Shown here one piece after another: positions 8,749 through 16,953 of a stretch of 64,000 nucleotides of DNA; position 1 is the stretch's first letter; each line of letters begins with the position of its first letter. The stretch spans positions 2,170,001-2,234,000 of the forward strand of contig OZ244066.1 in the NCBI GenBank assembly GCA_965215545.1. Direction: 5' to 3'. This DNA comes from MPNP01 sp965215545. GTDB lineage: Bacteria > Pseudomonadota > Alphaproteobacteria > Rhodobacterales > Rhodobacteraceae. A model generated the notes under the pieces. The model was not told the DNA's origin. It made no database searches and saw nothing but the letters and a program-made list of their open reading frames with translations. The translations under genes were made by a program, and so were the position numbers.

Positions 8749-8775
8749 CGTTTCGACAGAGAATGGGGCGTTCCC
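8749..8775. repeat. Right terminal repeat of IS630 copy 2
   Basis: Ends GGGGCGTTCCC on the plus strand. The truncated transposase frame starts eight bases beyond it, which places the insertion inside that older gene. Confidence 0.75.
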
Positions 8776-8782
8776 AGATGCC

Positions 8783-9193
8783 ATGCTGGTCAAACTCTAT
8801 GGCGATGATGACCGCACATCACCGGAACGCGAATACAGCCCATCCGAATTCAACGGTGAGCGTGTGGATGCCATTGAGGGCAAACCGGATCTCGATCACA
8901 TCTCAACCATCTATGTGGAACGACAGAACCTGACCATGCGGATGTCGATGCGTTGCTTTGTCCGCCTGACCAATGCGTCCAGCAGGAAGATCGCGAACCA
9001 CATCCACATGCTGAGCCTCCATTTCGGCCACGACGACTTTGTCCAGATCCACCAATCCTTACGCTGCACCCCGGCAATGGCAGCTGGCGTGACCGATGCG
9101 CTGCGTGATATGGAGTGGATTGTAGGCCTGATCAATGCCTGGGTGCCCAAGCCGAAGCGGCTCAAGACCTACAGGAAGCGGATTGCAAAGTGA
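8783..9193 (+). pseudogene. IS1-like transposase, C-terminal fragment
   Basis: 136 residues with a clear similarity to the C-terminal half of an IS1-like transposase: KLYGDDD...REYSPSE, then PDLDHISTIYVERQNLTMRM, a motif common to this group, followed by RLTNASSRK and VQIHQSLRCTPAMAAGVTD. Full-length relatives are well over 200 residues, so the N-terminal DNA-binding part is missing. The frame begins right at the end of IS630 copy 2, suggesting that element removed or split the 5' end. The upstream half is not recognisable before 8029. Family assignment to IS1 rather than a neighbouring DDE group is tentative. Confidence 0.65.
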
Positions 9194-9283
9194 GGCAGTA
9201 CCAGGCTGCGGCTCCACTTGCCCATCGTCCGCGCAACGGCTGATGCCTCTTCGGCAGGGACGCTGGTTGTTCCGGGACCCGGA

Positions 9284-9814
9284 TTACTTGGCCGGGACCA
9301 GCAGGCAGTGGATCTGTCGCCCTTCATATTTGGGATCACCGACTGTCCGGCCATGGCCGGCCATGTCCTCGCAGACACGATGGAGCATGTCGATACCGAT
9401 TGACTTGTGAAGCATCTCACGACCCCGGAAGCGCACGGTGATCTTGACGTTGTCACCTTTATCAAGGAAGTCCTGAACTTTCCTCAGCTTGACACCATAG
9501 TCATGGTCGCCGGTGCTGGGGCGAAACTTGATCTCCTTGGTGCTGTTCGGCTTGGGTTGCTTGGTGCCCTTCTGGCGCTCGTACTTGTATTTGCCGTAGT
9601 CCAGGATCTTGCACACCGGGGGATCAGCCTTGGCCGAGATTTCGACCAGATCGAGGCCGGTTTCGAACGCGAGCTCCATCCCCCTTTCCGGTGTCGTGAC
9701 ACCCAGATTGTTGCCTTCGTGATCAATGAGCCGAATGGACGGTGCATCAATCTGTTCATTGGACCGGGGCCCTTCGACAAGGGCTGGTCTCGCATTCGCT
9801 AGTCGTCGTTGTAT
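9284..9814 (-). CDS. infC: Translation initiation factor IF-3
   Basis: IF-3 keeps the 30S subunit free and checks start-codon pairing. The protein is 176 residues long and has both domains: LVEISAKADPPVCKILDYGK at the interdomain region and KVQDFLDKGDNVKITVRFRG with EGRQIHCLLVPAK at the end. The only ATG (9679) would cut off the N-terminal domain, where QRRLANARP...RSNEQIDAPSIRLI is clearly coding. The start that fits is an ATA at 9814 with AAGGGG eight bases upstream. Rare AUU/AUA/AUC starts in infC are used for autoregulation by IF-3 itself. The gene follows thrS by 146 bases, the order seen in many bacteria, but rpmI and rplT do not follow. Confidence 0.92.
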   Translation of the reverse strand: MQRRLANARPALVEGPRSNEQIDAPSIRLIDHEGNNLGVTTPERGMELAFETGLDLVEISAKADPPVCKILDYGKYKYERQKGTKQPKPNSTKEIKFRPSTGDHDYGVKLRKVQDFLDKGDNVKITVRFRGREMLHKSIGIDMLHRVCEDMAGHGRTVGDPKYEGRQIHCLLVPAK

Positions 9815-9960
9815 CGCTGTTACCCCTTCAAGGTTCCGGAATGTCCTGCACGGCTATAACGACGAATGGACCGAATTCAACACGAAAATGCCGATTGGCT
9901 GGCCATTCCTCGTCCCCCGATGGATGACCGATCCATCCCGCCCCGCTGCCGGATCAATGA

Positions 9961-11925
9961 TCAGTCATCTGCAGTGCGGATGGCATCCGGCGGCCGGCAT
10001 GATGTGACAAGCCGGGCAACGACCGCATCGAGAGGCATGACGTCGATGGATTTGCTGCCCAGTGTCCGCAGGGCGACAGTTCGGTCCCTGACCTCCTTGT
10101 CCCCGATGGCCAGGATGTGGGGAACCTTGGCATGGGAATGCATGCGCACCTTGTAATTGATTGTCTCGTTGCGCGTGTCGCTCTCGGCACGGAGACCGGC
10201 TGTACGCAACCGGGCCAGGACTTCAGCAGCATAGTCATCGGCAGTCGAGACGATCGTTGCAACAATCACCTGGTGCGGGGCGAGCCAGAGCGGCAGGCTG
10301 CCAGCGTAGTTTTCGATCAGGATGCCAATGAACCGTTCAAAACTGCCGAGGATGGCCCGATGCAATATCACGGGATGGTGACGATTGCCGTCCTGGCCCA
10401 CATAGAGGGCATTGAGGCGGGCCGGCATGACAAAATCGACCTGCAGAGTCCCGCACTGCCAGTCACGACCGATGGCATCAGTCAGGATGAACTCGAGTTT
10501 GGGACCGTAGAACGCTCCTTCCCCCGGATTGAGTTCATAGGGGCAGCCAGCAGCGCGGGTGGCGCGTTCCAGCGCTGCTTCGGCCTTGTCCCAGACGGCA
10601 TCATCTCCCGCGCGAACGTCGGGGCGGTCGGAAAACTTGATGGCAAAGGATGAAAAACCAAGATCGGCATAGACCTCCGAGAGGAGGGCGATGAAGCGGG
10701 CCGTTTCCGCCTCGATCTGCGATTCCTCACAGAAGATATGGGCATCATCCTGGACAAAGCCGCGCACGCGCAACAGACCGTGCAGGGCACCGGAGGGTTC
10801 GTAACGGGTGCAGGACCCGAACTCGGCCAGGCGCAGGGGGAGATCCCGGTAACTGGTCTGGCTGGCATTGAAGATCTGGACGTGGCACGGACAGTTCATC
10901 GGCTTGAGGGCGCTGATCCGTCCCGTGGTATCGATCTCTTCATCGACATTCACCAGATACATGTGTTCGTGGAACTTCTCCCAGTGTCCTGACCGCTCCC
11001 AAAGGGCACGATCGACGACCAGCGGTGTGTTGACTTCCCGATAGCCGTTCTGTTTCTGCTTGCGGGCCATATACGAGCGCAGTTCGGTGTAGATCGTCCA
11101 GCCGTTGGGGTGCCAGAACGGCATCCCCGGAGCCTCCTCCTGGAAATGGAAGAGATCCATGGATGCACCCAGACGCCGATGATCCCGCTTCCTGGCCTCT
11201 TCCACGCGCTGGCGATGCTGCTTGAGATCCCCGCGCCGACGGAATCCCAACCCGTAGATCCGCTGCAACATGGATCGGGCCGGGTCGCCCCGCCAGAAGG
11301 CGCCGGCAATGGTATCGAGCATGAAACCATCAGCTGGCAGCTGGCCGGTGTGCTGGAGATGCGGTCCGCGGCAGAGATCCTGCCAGTGACCATGCCAGTA
11401 CATGCGGATCGGCTCGCCGTCCGGGATGGCCTCCACGAGCTCGACCTTGTAGCGCTCACCTCGTGACTGGTAGAACTCAAGGGCCTCTCCACGACTCCAG
11501 ACCTCGCAGCGGACAGGGTCGGCGCTGTTGATGATGGATCGCATCTGTTTTTCGATGAGGGCGAGGTCGTTCGGCGTGAAGGACTCCGTGCGGTCAAAAT
11601 CGTAATACCAGCCATGCTCGATGACTGGTCCGATCGTCACCCGGGTTGCCGGCCACAGTTCCTGCACGGCGCGCGCCATGACATGGGCCAGGTCATGACG
11701 GATGAGTTCAAGGGCAGCCGGCTCATCGGCCATGGTGTTGATCCGAACAGCGGCATCCATCTCGATCGGCCACTGCAGATCCCAGTGGGTACCATCGACG
11801 GTAGCCGAAATTGCCTTCCTGGCCAGGGATTTGGCGAGACCACCGGCCACCTCAAGGGCGGTCACCCCCCGGGGGTGCTGAGCGGTCGATCCGTCAGGAA
11901 GTGTGATCGTGACAGTGGGGGACAT
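9961..11925 (-). CDS. thrS: Threonyl-tRNA synthetase
   Basis: Charges tRNA-Thr in the cytoplasm. The 654-residue protein has the standard order: TGS-like domain (TVTITLPDGS), editing domain with HDLAHVMARAVQ and GWYYDFD, class II catalytic core with MNCPCHVQIF (zinc-binding Cys) and ASQTSYRDLPLRLAEFG, GEGAFYGPKLEF, and the anticodon-binding C-terminus. The frame is open to 12051, but ATG 11925 has GAGGAAA upstream and begins exactly where homologues begin. It is probably co-transcribed with infC downstream. The matching tRNA-Thr (UGU) gene is 3 kb away. Confidence 0.95.
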   Translation of the reverse strand: MSPTVTITLPDGSTAQHPRGVTALEVAGGLAKSLARKAISATVDGTHWDLQWPIEMDAAVRINTMADEPAALELIRHDLAHVMARAVQELWPATRVTIGPVIEHGWYYDFDRTESFTPNDLALIEKQMRSIINSADPVRCEVWSRGEALEFYQSRGERYKVELVEAIPDGEPIRMYWHGHWQDLCRGPHLQHTGQLPADGFMLDTIAGAFWRGDPARSMLQRIYGLGFRRRGDLKQHRQRVEEARKRDHRRLGASMDLFHFQEEAPGMPFWHPNGWTIYTELRSYMARKQKQNGYREVNTPLVVDRALWERSGHWEKFHEHMYLVNVDEEIDTTGRISALKPMNCPCHVQIFNASQTSYRDLPLRLAEFGSCTRYEPSGALHGLLRVRGFVQDDAHIFCEESQIEAETARFIALLSEVYADLGFSSFAIKFSDRPDVRAGDDAVWDKAEAALERATRAAGCPYELNPGEGAFYGPKLEFILTDAIGRDWQCGTLQVDFVMPARLNALYVGQDGNRHHPVILHRAILGSFERFIGILIENYAGSLPLWLAPHQVIVATIVSTADDYAAEVLARLRTAGLRAESDTRNETINYKVRMHSHAKVPHILAIGDKEVRDRTVALRTLGSKSIDVMPLDAVVARLVTSCRPPDAIRTADD

Positions 11926-12126
11926 GGAGATTTCCTCGATTTGGTGCCCACTTTGCACCCGGTTGCGGATCCGGCGACCATGGCAGATTTTTCCCGCCGG
12001 GTCAATTCGTGTTGCCGGGGTGCTCTGGCATTTCCTGGGCATGTGAGGCATTCTCGCCCCATGATTCTGTGGCGCAGGGATCGGTCCGGCCCATCACGTC
12101 ACACTGTTATTGACCGGAGAGCATTC

Positions 12127-12888
12127 GTGGCCGATCTGCAGTTCCTCTCACTTGATGATCAACGGATCGCCTACCGGCTGCGCAAGGGACGGGATCCCGG
12201 TATCGTGTTCCTGCCCGGGCTCATGTCCGACATGGAGGGCACCAAGGCGGCGTATCTCGACACGCATTGCCAGAGGACCGGATCTGCCTGCATCCGCTTT
12301 GACTATTCCGGTCATGGCCAGTCAGGCGGCACCTTCACCCGGCGGACCATCCGCCACTGGATTGCCGAGACAGAGCAGGTCCTGTCGACCCTCGCCGGGC
12401 GTCGCCCCCAGATTCTCGTCGGGTCATCGATGGGTGCCTGGATTGCCCTGCACTTTGCCCGTCAGCACCCCGATCGGGTTGCCGGTCTTGTCCTCATTGC
12501 CGCCGCCCCGGATTTCACCACCACCCTCACCGCGTCCCTCACGCCCGACCAGGCCGAGTCCCTTGCCACCACGGGAGTCTTCCCGCTTCCCTCCGAGTCC
12601 GGTGGGGATGCCATTCCCATCACCCAACAGCTGCTCACGGACGGGGCTGCTTCCTGTGTTCTTGACCGTCCGCTCGCACTGCCCATGCCGGTGCGGCTGC
12701 TGCACGGTGACCACGACAGCGATGTCCCGCTCACGCAGGCGCTGCGCCTGCTGTCCCATGTTGACTGTGATGATCTCTCGCTGACCATCCTCAAGGGAGA
12801 GGGCCACAGGATGTCTTCGCCGCGCAGCCTGCAGGTCCTGCATGCGACGATTTCGGCCCTGACGGACGGTCACGGTCCTGACGCATGA
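12127..12888 (+). CDS. Alpha/beta hydrolase (ABHD10-like esterase)
   Basis: A 253-residue serine hydrolase. The nucleophile elbow GSSMGAW places Ser101; Asp197 in HGDHDSDVP and His227 in GEGHRMS complete the triad; DYSGHGQSGG is the family block following the oxyanion loop. Closest known type is the ABHD10/carboxylesterase group, which removes acyl groups from protein or small-molecule esters; substrate unknown. GTG 12127 has CGGAGAG seven bases upstream; an ATG at 12061 in the same frame has no comparable site. It is divergent from thrS and convergent with the next small gene (five bases between stops). Confidence 0.8.
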   Translation: MADLQFLSLDDQRIAYRLRKGRDPGIVFLPGLMSDMEGTKAAYLDTHCQRTGSACIRFDYSGHGQSGGTFTRRTIRHWIAETEQVLSTLAGRRPQILVGSSMGAWIALHFARQHPDRVAGLVLIAAAPDFTTTLTASLTPDQAESLATTGVFPLPSESGGDAIPITQQLLTDGAASCVLDRPLALPMPVRLLHGDHDSDVPLTQALRLLSHVDCDDLSLTILKGEGHRMSSPRSLQVLHATISALTDGHGPDA

Positions 12889-12893
12889 CTGCA

Positions 12894-13112
12894 TCAGATC
12901 ACGAGGTCAATGACCATCAGCATCAGGCCCACCACGGCTGCCAGCAGCGCGAGCATGTTCTTTGGCAGGAGGACCAGCATGGCATCCCGGGCCTCTTGAT
13001 CGGCCAGCCCCGATCGCCGGATGGCAAGGAGTCTGGCAATCGAACAGCCAATGCCCAAAAGGCCGGATGCAGCCAGTATGATGCCGATGATCCCCATGAT
13101 TCCCAGACTCAT
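12894..13112 (-). CDS. Small two-helix membrane protein
   Basis: 72 residues with two hydrophobic stretches, at about residues 3-30 and 50-71, separated by a basic/polar loop (RLLAIRRSGLADQEARDAM). The start is supported by GGGAGAACGAC directly before ATG. Not recognised. The protein would sit in the cytoplasmic membrane. It is expressed divergently from the ABC permease gene and converges on the hydrolase. Confidence 0.55.
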   Translation of the reverse strand: MSLGIMGIIGIILAASGLLGIGCSIARLLAIRRSGLADQEARDAMLVLLPKNMLALLAAVVGLMLMVIDLVI

Positions 13113-13217
13113 GTCGTTCTCCCTGCCACTCGCCCCGACACTGGCAGACCCGGTCGCCCTCGTCCCGCCGCCTGACCCCGCCGCCTGAACGTCCCATATT
13201 TTCGACCGTGATCGCTC

Positions 13218-14885
13218 ATGCCAGGTCTCAAAACCGTTCTCGGCCTGCTCCCGGCCCTGGTCATTGCCCTGGTTGTGCTCATGCCCATTCTTTCAATTGT
13301 TGTCCTTGCCCTTGATGACAGCGATACCGCAACCTCGACACTTCTCAATCCCGCTTTCCAACGCTACCTTGCCAACACCCTCCTTCTTGTTCTGGGTGTG
13401 GCGTGCCTTGCCGGGCTGACGGGTGTCGGGGCTGCCTTTGCCGTCGTCAACTATGCCTTTCCTGGCCGGGCCGTCATCGAGGTCCTGCTCTTTCTGCCTC
13501 TGGCACTGCCGGCCTATGTCGGCGCCTATGCCCTTGTCGACTTTCTTGAATATGCCGGCCCGGTGCAGACGGGTCTGCGCAGCCTCTTTGGTTGGACGTC
13601 CGCACAGGATTATGCCTTTCCCGAGATCCGGTCGCTTGGCGGTGCCATCCTGATCCTTGCTGCCGGCCTCTATCCCTATGTCTATCTCCTGACCCGCATT
13701 TCCCTGCGAGAGCAATCCGGTGCCTCACTCGAGGTGGCCCGTACGCTCGGTGCCGGCCCCCTCTCGCGTACCCTGCGGGTGGCCCTGCCATTGGTTCGTC
13801 CGGGAATCGTGGCGGGCCTGGCGATTGTCATGATGGAGACCATCGCTGATTATGGTGTTGTGGATTACTTTGCCGTGCAGACCCTGACCACCCGCATCTA
13901 CAGCATCTGGTTCCAGGGCTATGACATCACCGCGGCATCACAGGTATCCGTGACCATTCTCGCCTGCATTGCCATTGTGCTCCTGTTTGAGCGACTCCTG
14001 CGCTCCCGCTCCCGCTATGCCCAGACAGCACCCCGCGCCCGCCAACAGAGTGAGCGCCGTCCGTCCACCCTGACGGGCATTCTCCTGGCCATTGCCACAT
14101 TGATTCCTGTCACGATTGGATTCCTGTTGCCCTGCGGCGTCCTGCTCTTTCATGCCGTGACCGCTCCGGATATGGGATTTTCGCACCAACTGCCCGCTGT
14201 CATGCTGAACACGCTGATCACCGCGACCACTGCTGCCCTCCTCACTGTCACAGCGGCCCTCTGGCTGGTCACCTGGACCCAACACCACTCCGGCCGTCTC
14301 GCCAACACGCTGCTGCCCCTGACTGGTCTGGGCTATGCGGCCCCCGGCATCGTGATCGGGATCGGGATCCTGATTCCCCTGACCCTCTTCGATCATGCCC
14401 TCGCCGACAGTATCCTGGCCCTCACTGATATCGAGATCGGTCTGCTGCTCACCGGTTCGGCCGGGGCTGTTGTCCTTGCCTATACCATCCGTTTTTTTGC
14501 CATCGCCCAAGGGGCTGCCGACGCCGCCCTTGGACGGGTTTCGCCCACCTTCACCATGGCCGCCCGGACTCTGGGGCGGTCAGCATCCCAGGCCTTCATG
14601 ACCATCCAGTTCCCCATGATCAGGGGCTCCCTCATGACCGCTGCACTTCTGGTCTTCGTCGATTGTGTCAAGGAACTCCCAGCCACCCTGCTCCTCAAAC
14701 CCTTCAACTTCAATACCCTGGCCACCCATGTCTACGAACAGGCTTCCCTCGAGAATCTCTCGGCCGCCGCACCCGCAGCCCTCCTGATCACCCTCATCGG
14801 CAGTCTCGGCGTCTTCATCATTGCCCGTTCCCATATCACCAATGGGCACCGCAACTCCTCCCATTGCACCCATCCGGACGGTTGA
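13218..14885 (+). CDS. Iron(III)-type ABC transporter permease (FbpB-like)
   Basis: A 555-residue permease with two binding-protein-dependent transport domains, about twelve membrane helices in all, like FbpB/AfuB/SfuB proteins that import ferric iron from the periplasm. EAA-loop signatures are seen at EVARTLGAGPLSRTLRVALP (first half) and MAARTLGRSASQAFMTIQFP (second half), both the contact sites for the ATPase. No ATPase or binding protein gene is adjacent; the partners must be encoded elsewhere. The C-terminal tail after the last helix is short and polar. Confidence 0.85.
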   Translation: MPGLKTVLGLLPALVIALVVLMPILSIVVLALDDSDTATSTLLNPAFQRYLANTLLLVLGVACLAGLTGVGAAFAVVNYAFPGRAVIEVLLFLPLALPAYVGAYALVDFLEYAGPVQTGLRSLFGWTSAQDYAFPEIRSLGGAILILAAGLYPYVYLLTRISLREQSGASLEVARTLGAGPLSRTLRVALPLVRPGIVAGLAIVMMETIADYGVVDYFAVQTLTTRIYSIWFQGYDITAASQVSVTILACIAIVLLFERLLRSRSRYAQTAPRARQQSERRPSTLTGILLAIATLIPVTIGFLLPCGVLLFHAVTAPDMGFSHQLPAVMLNTLITATTAALLTVTAALWLVTWTQHHSGRLANTLLPLTGLGYAAPGIVIGIGILIPLTLFDHALADSILALTDIEIGLLLTGSAGAVVLAYTIRFFAIAQGAADAALGRVSPTFTMAARTLGRSASQAFMTIQFPMIRGSLMTAALLVFVDCVKELPATLLLKPFNFNTLATHVYEQASLENLSAAAPAALLITLIGSLGVFIIARSHITNGHRNSSHCTHPDG

Positions 14886-14997
14886 GGGAATCCCCAATTT
14901 GCAATCCTGCAACATTGCATCCCGATGCCAGTCTTGTAACAGGGTACTGGATCTGCATGGGACGTGTTTGCTCCCTGTGCCGGACACGGAATCGTCT

Positions 14998-15073
14998 GCC
15001 CCTATAGCTCAGTTGGTAGAGCATCTGATTTGTAATCAGGAGGTCGGGAGTTCAAGTCTCTCTGGGGGCACCA
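14998..15073 (+). tRNA. tRNA-Thr (anticodon UGU)
   Basis: 76 bases including an encoded CCA. The acceptor stem GCCCCTA pairs with TGGGGGC, the D arm has AGCTCAGTTGGTAGAGC, the anticodon loop is TTTGTAA (TGT), and the T loop is TTCAAGT. It reads ACA codons. It stands alone between the ABC permease and pntA. Confidence 0.95.
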
Positions 15074-15380
15074 ATTCAATGCACGCCCCCGACAGTTCCT
15101 GCCCCCCCATCATCCCGTCCTGGCCCTGTGGCACGCTCAGTCCGATGCCCTGCGGGCGTGACCTGGGCCACGATCTTGCTGTCTTGCCATGCCATGTGTT
15201 CCCGTATCACCGGGCCCTGGAGTCCAGCAGGCGCCATGGACCAATCGACAGGGTCGATGCCATGCCCGGCAGCAGTCAACTGGCTGATGCGGTGGACCGG
15301 CTTTCTTTGCTCCTCGCTTGGCATTATGGTGGCATCGCCATGTCGATGGCAGATTGGTCAGGATGCCCGGAGAGAAACCT
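15074..15380. other. 307-base stretch between tRNA-Thr and pntA
   Basis: No gene, terminator or repeat was recognised. It should contain the pntAB promoter. Open frames crossing it on both strands have no recognisable domain. Confidence 0.3.
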
Positions 15381-16943
15381 GTGCGCGTTGGTGCCGTAAA
15401 CGAGACCGGAACTGAAGAGAGGCGGGTGGCCATCTCACCGGATTCAGCCCGCCGCATCGGTCAACTCGGCTACCATGTCGTTCTGGAACAGGGGGCGGGT
15501 CTGCGGGCCGGCTTCCCTGATCATGCCTATGTGGAGGCCGGTGCCAGCCTGGTCATCGAGCGGACCGATGTGATCAATGACAGTGACATCCTGGTCCGAA
15601 TCAGTGAACCGACCCTGAACGATCTTGCCCGGATGCGGGCTGGCCAGACCCTGATTTCCTTCTTCTATCCCGGGCGCAATGAGGCGCTGCTGGCGGAGGC
15701 CTGTGCGCGCAAGGTGACCGTCGTGGCGATGGATATGGTGCCAAGGATCTCACGGGCCCAGAAGATGGATGCGCTGTCTTCGATGGCCAATATCGCCGGG
15801 TATCGGGCTGTGATGGAGGCGGGCACCCATTACGGTCGCTTCCTGTCGGGCCAGATCACGGCGGCCGGGAAGACTCCACCCGCCCGCGTGCTTGTCGTCG
15901 GGGCCGGAGTTGCCGGTCTCTCGGCGATCGGGACGGCCGTCTCGCTGGGGGCAATTGTCAGGGCCTTTGATGTGCGTCCGGAAGTGGCCGAGCAGATCGC
16001 TTCCATGGGGGCGGAGTTCCTCTATCTGGATTTTGATGACGGGCAGACGGACGCCGGAGGTTATGCCAAACCCTCATCTCCCGAATTCCGGGCCAAGCAA
16101 CTCGAGTTGTTCCGATCCATTGCTCCCGAGACCGACATCCTGATCACCACGGCCCTGATCCCCGGGACGGCGGCGCCCAAACTCTGGCTTGCTGATATGG
16201 TCGAGGCCATGCCGACCGGCGCCGTGATTGTCGATCTCGCTGCTGAAACCGGTGGCAACTGTGAACTGACCATTGCCGGGGAGCAGACCGAGACCGATTC
16301 TGGCGTGACGATTCTCGGTTATACCGATCTGCCATCGCGCATGCCGAACATGGCCTCCCTGCTCTATGCCTCCAACATCACCCAGATGCTCGGTGACCTG
16401 ACCCCGGACCGTGACGGTCGGATCGTGGTCAACATGGAGGATGAGGTGATCCGGGGCTCGGTGGTCACGCATGGGGGGGACGTGACCTACCCGCCGCCCA
16501 AACCCAAAACGGTGGCCGTGCCCAAACCGGTACCGCCAAAGGCACCGGAGCCCGATCCTGCCGCGGCGGAAGCCGACCGTCTGGCCCGTGAGGCCCGGTC
16601 CCGGCGGCTGAAGTCCGGTAGTTTGGTGGCCGGGACCCTGATCCTGCTGGCCCTGGGGCTGGTGGCACCGGTGAGTTTCATGCAGCACCTGATCGTCTTC
16701 ATCCTCAGCTGCTTCGTGGGCTACCATGTGATCTGGAATGTCACGCATGCGCTGCACACGCCCTTGATGTCGATCACCAATGCCATTTCCGGGATCATTG
16801 TGGTGGGGGCGATGCTGCAGATTGTCTCCGACCATCCGGCAGTCGTTGTGCTCGCAGCCATCTCGGTTCTGATTGCCACGATCAACATTGTCGGTGGCTT
16901 TACCGTAACCCGGCGCATGCTCGCCATGTTCCGCAAGAGTTGA
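15381..16943 (+). CDS. pntA: Proton-translocating NAD(P) transhydrogenase, alpha subunit
   Basis: Couples hydride transfer from NADH to NADP+ to proton entry, supplying NADPH. The 520-residue chain has the NAD-binding dI domain (MDMVPRISRAQKMDALSSMA, GAGVAGLSAIGTA, RAFDVRPEVAEQ, GGNCELT, YTDLPSRMP), a proline-rich linker (about residues 375-400) and the membrane dII part with FVGYHVIWNVTHALHTPLMS and NAISGIIVVGA. It is the fused E. coli-type subunit rather than the split PntAA/PntAB known from Rhodospirillum. The GTG at 15381 has GGAGAG six bases upstream and aligns with the start of homologues; an ATG at 15363 is an alternative. pntB follows after ten bases. Confidence 0.93.
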   Translation: MRVGAVNETGTEERRVAISPDSARRIGQLGYHVVLEQGAGLRAGFPDHAYVEAGASLVIERTDVINDSDILVRISEPTLNDLARMRAGQTLISFFYPGRNEALLAEACARKVTVVAMDMVPRISRAQKMDALSSMANIAGYRAVMEAGTHYGRFLSGQITAAGKTPPARVLVVGAGVAGLSAIGTAVSLGAIVRAFDVRPEVAEQIASMGAEFLYLDFDDGQTDAGGYAKPSSPEFRAKQLELFRSIAPETDILITTALIPGTAAPKLWLADMVEAMPTGAVIVDLAAETGGNCELTIAGEQTETDSGVTILGYTDLPSRMPNMASLLYASNITQMLGDLTPDRDGRIVVNMEDEVIRGSVVTHGGDVTYPPPKPKTVAVPKPVPPKAPEPDPAAAEADRLAREARSRRLKSGSLVAGTLILLALGLVAPVSFMQHLIVFILSCFVGYHVIWNVTHALHTPLMSITNAISGIIVVGAMLQIVSDHPAVVVLAAISVLIATINIVGGFTVTRRMLAMFRKS

Positions 16944-16953
16944 GGACAGGCTC

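Larger units (their letters stand above)
8029..8775 (-). mobile_element. IS630-family element, copy 2 (internally deleted, 747 bp)
   Basis: Bounded by 27-base inverted repeats at 8029-8055 and 8749-8775 that agree at 23 positions. The right two-thirds repeats the N-terminal transposase region of copy 1, but the DDE core is absent, so it is a non-autonomous deletion derivative. It lies immediately beside the GIY-YIG gene on one side and a truncated transposase gene on the other. Confidence 0.75.
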
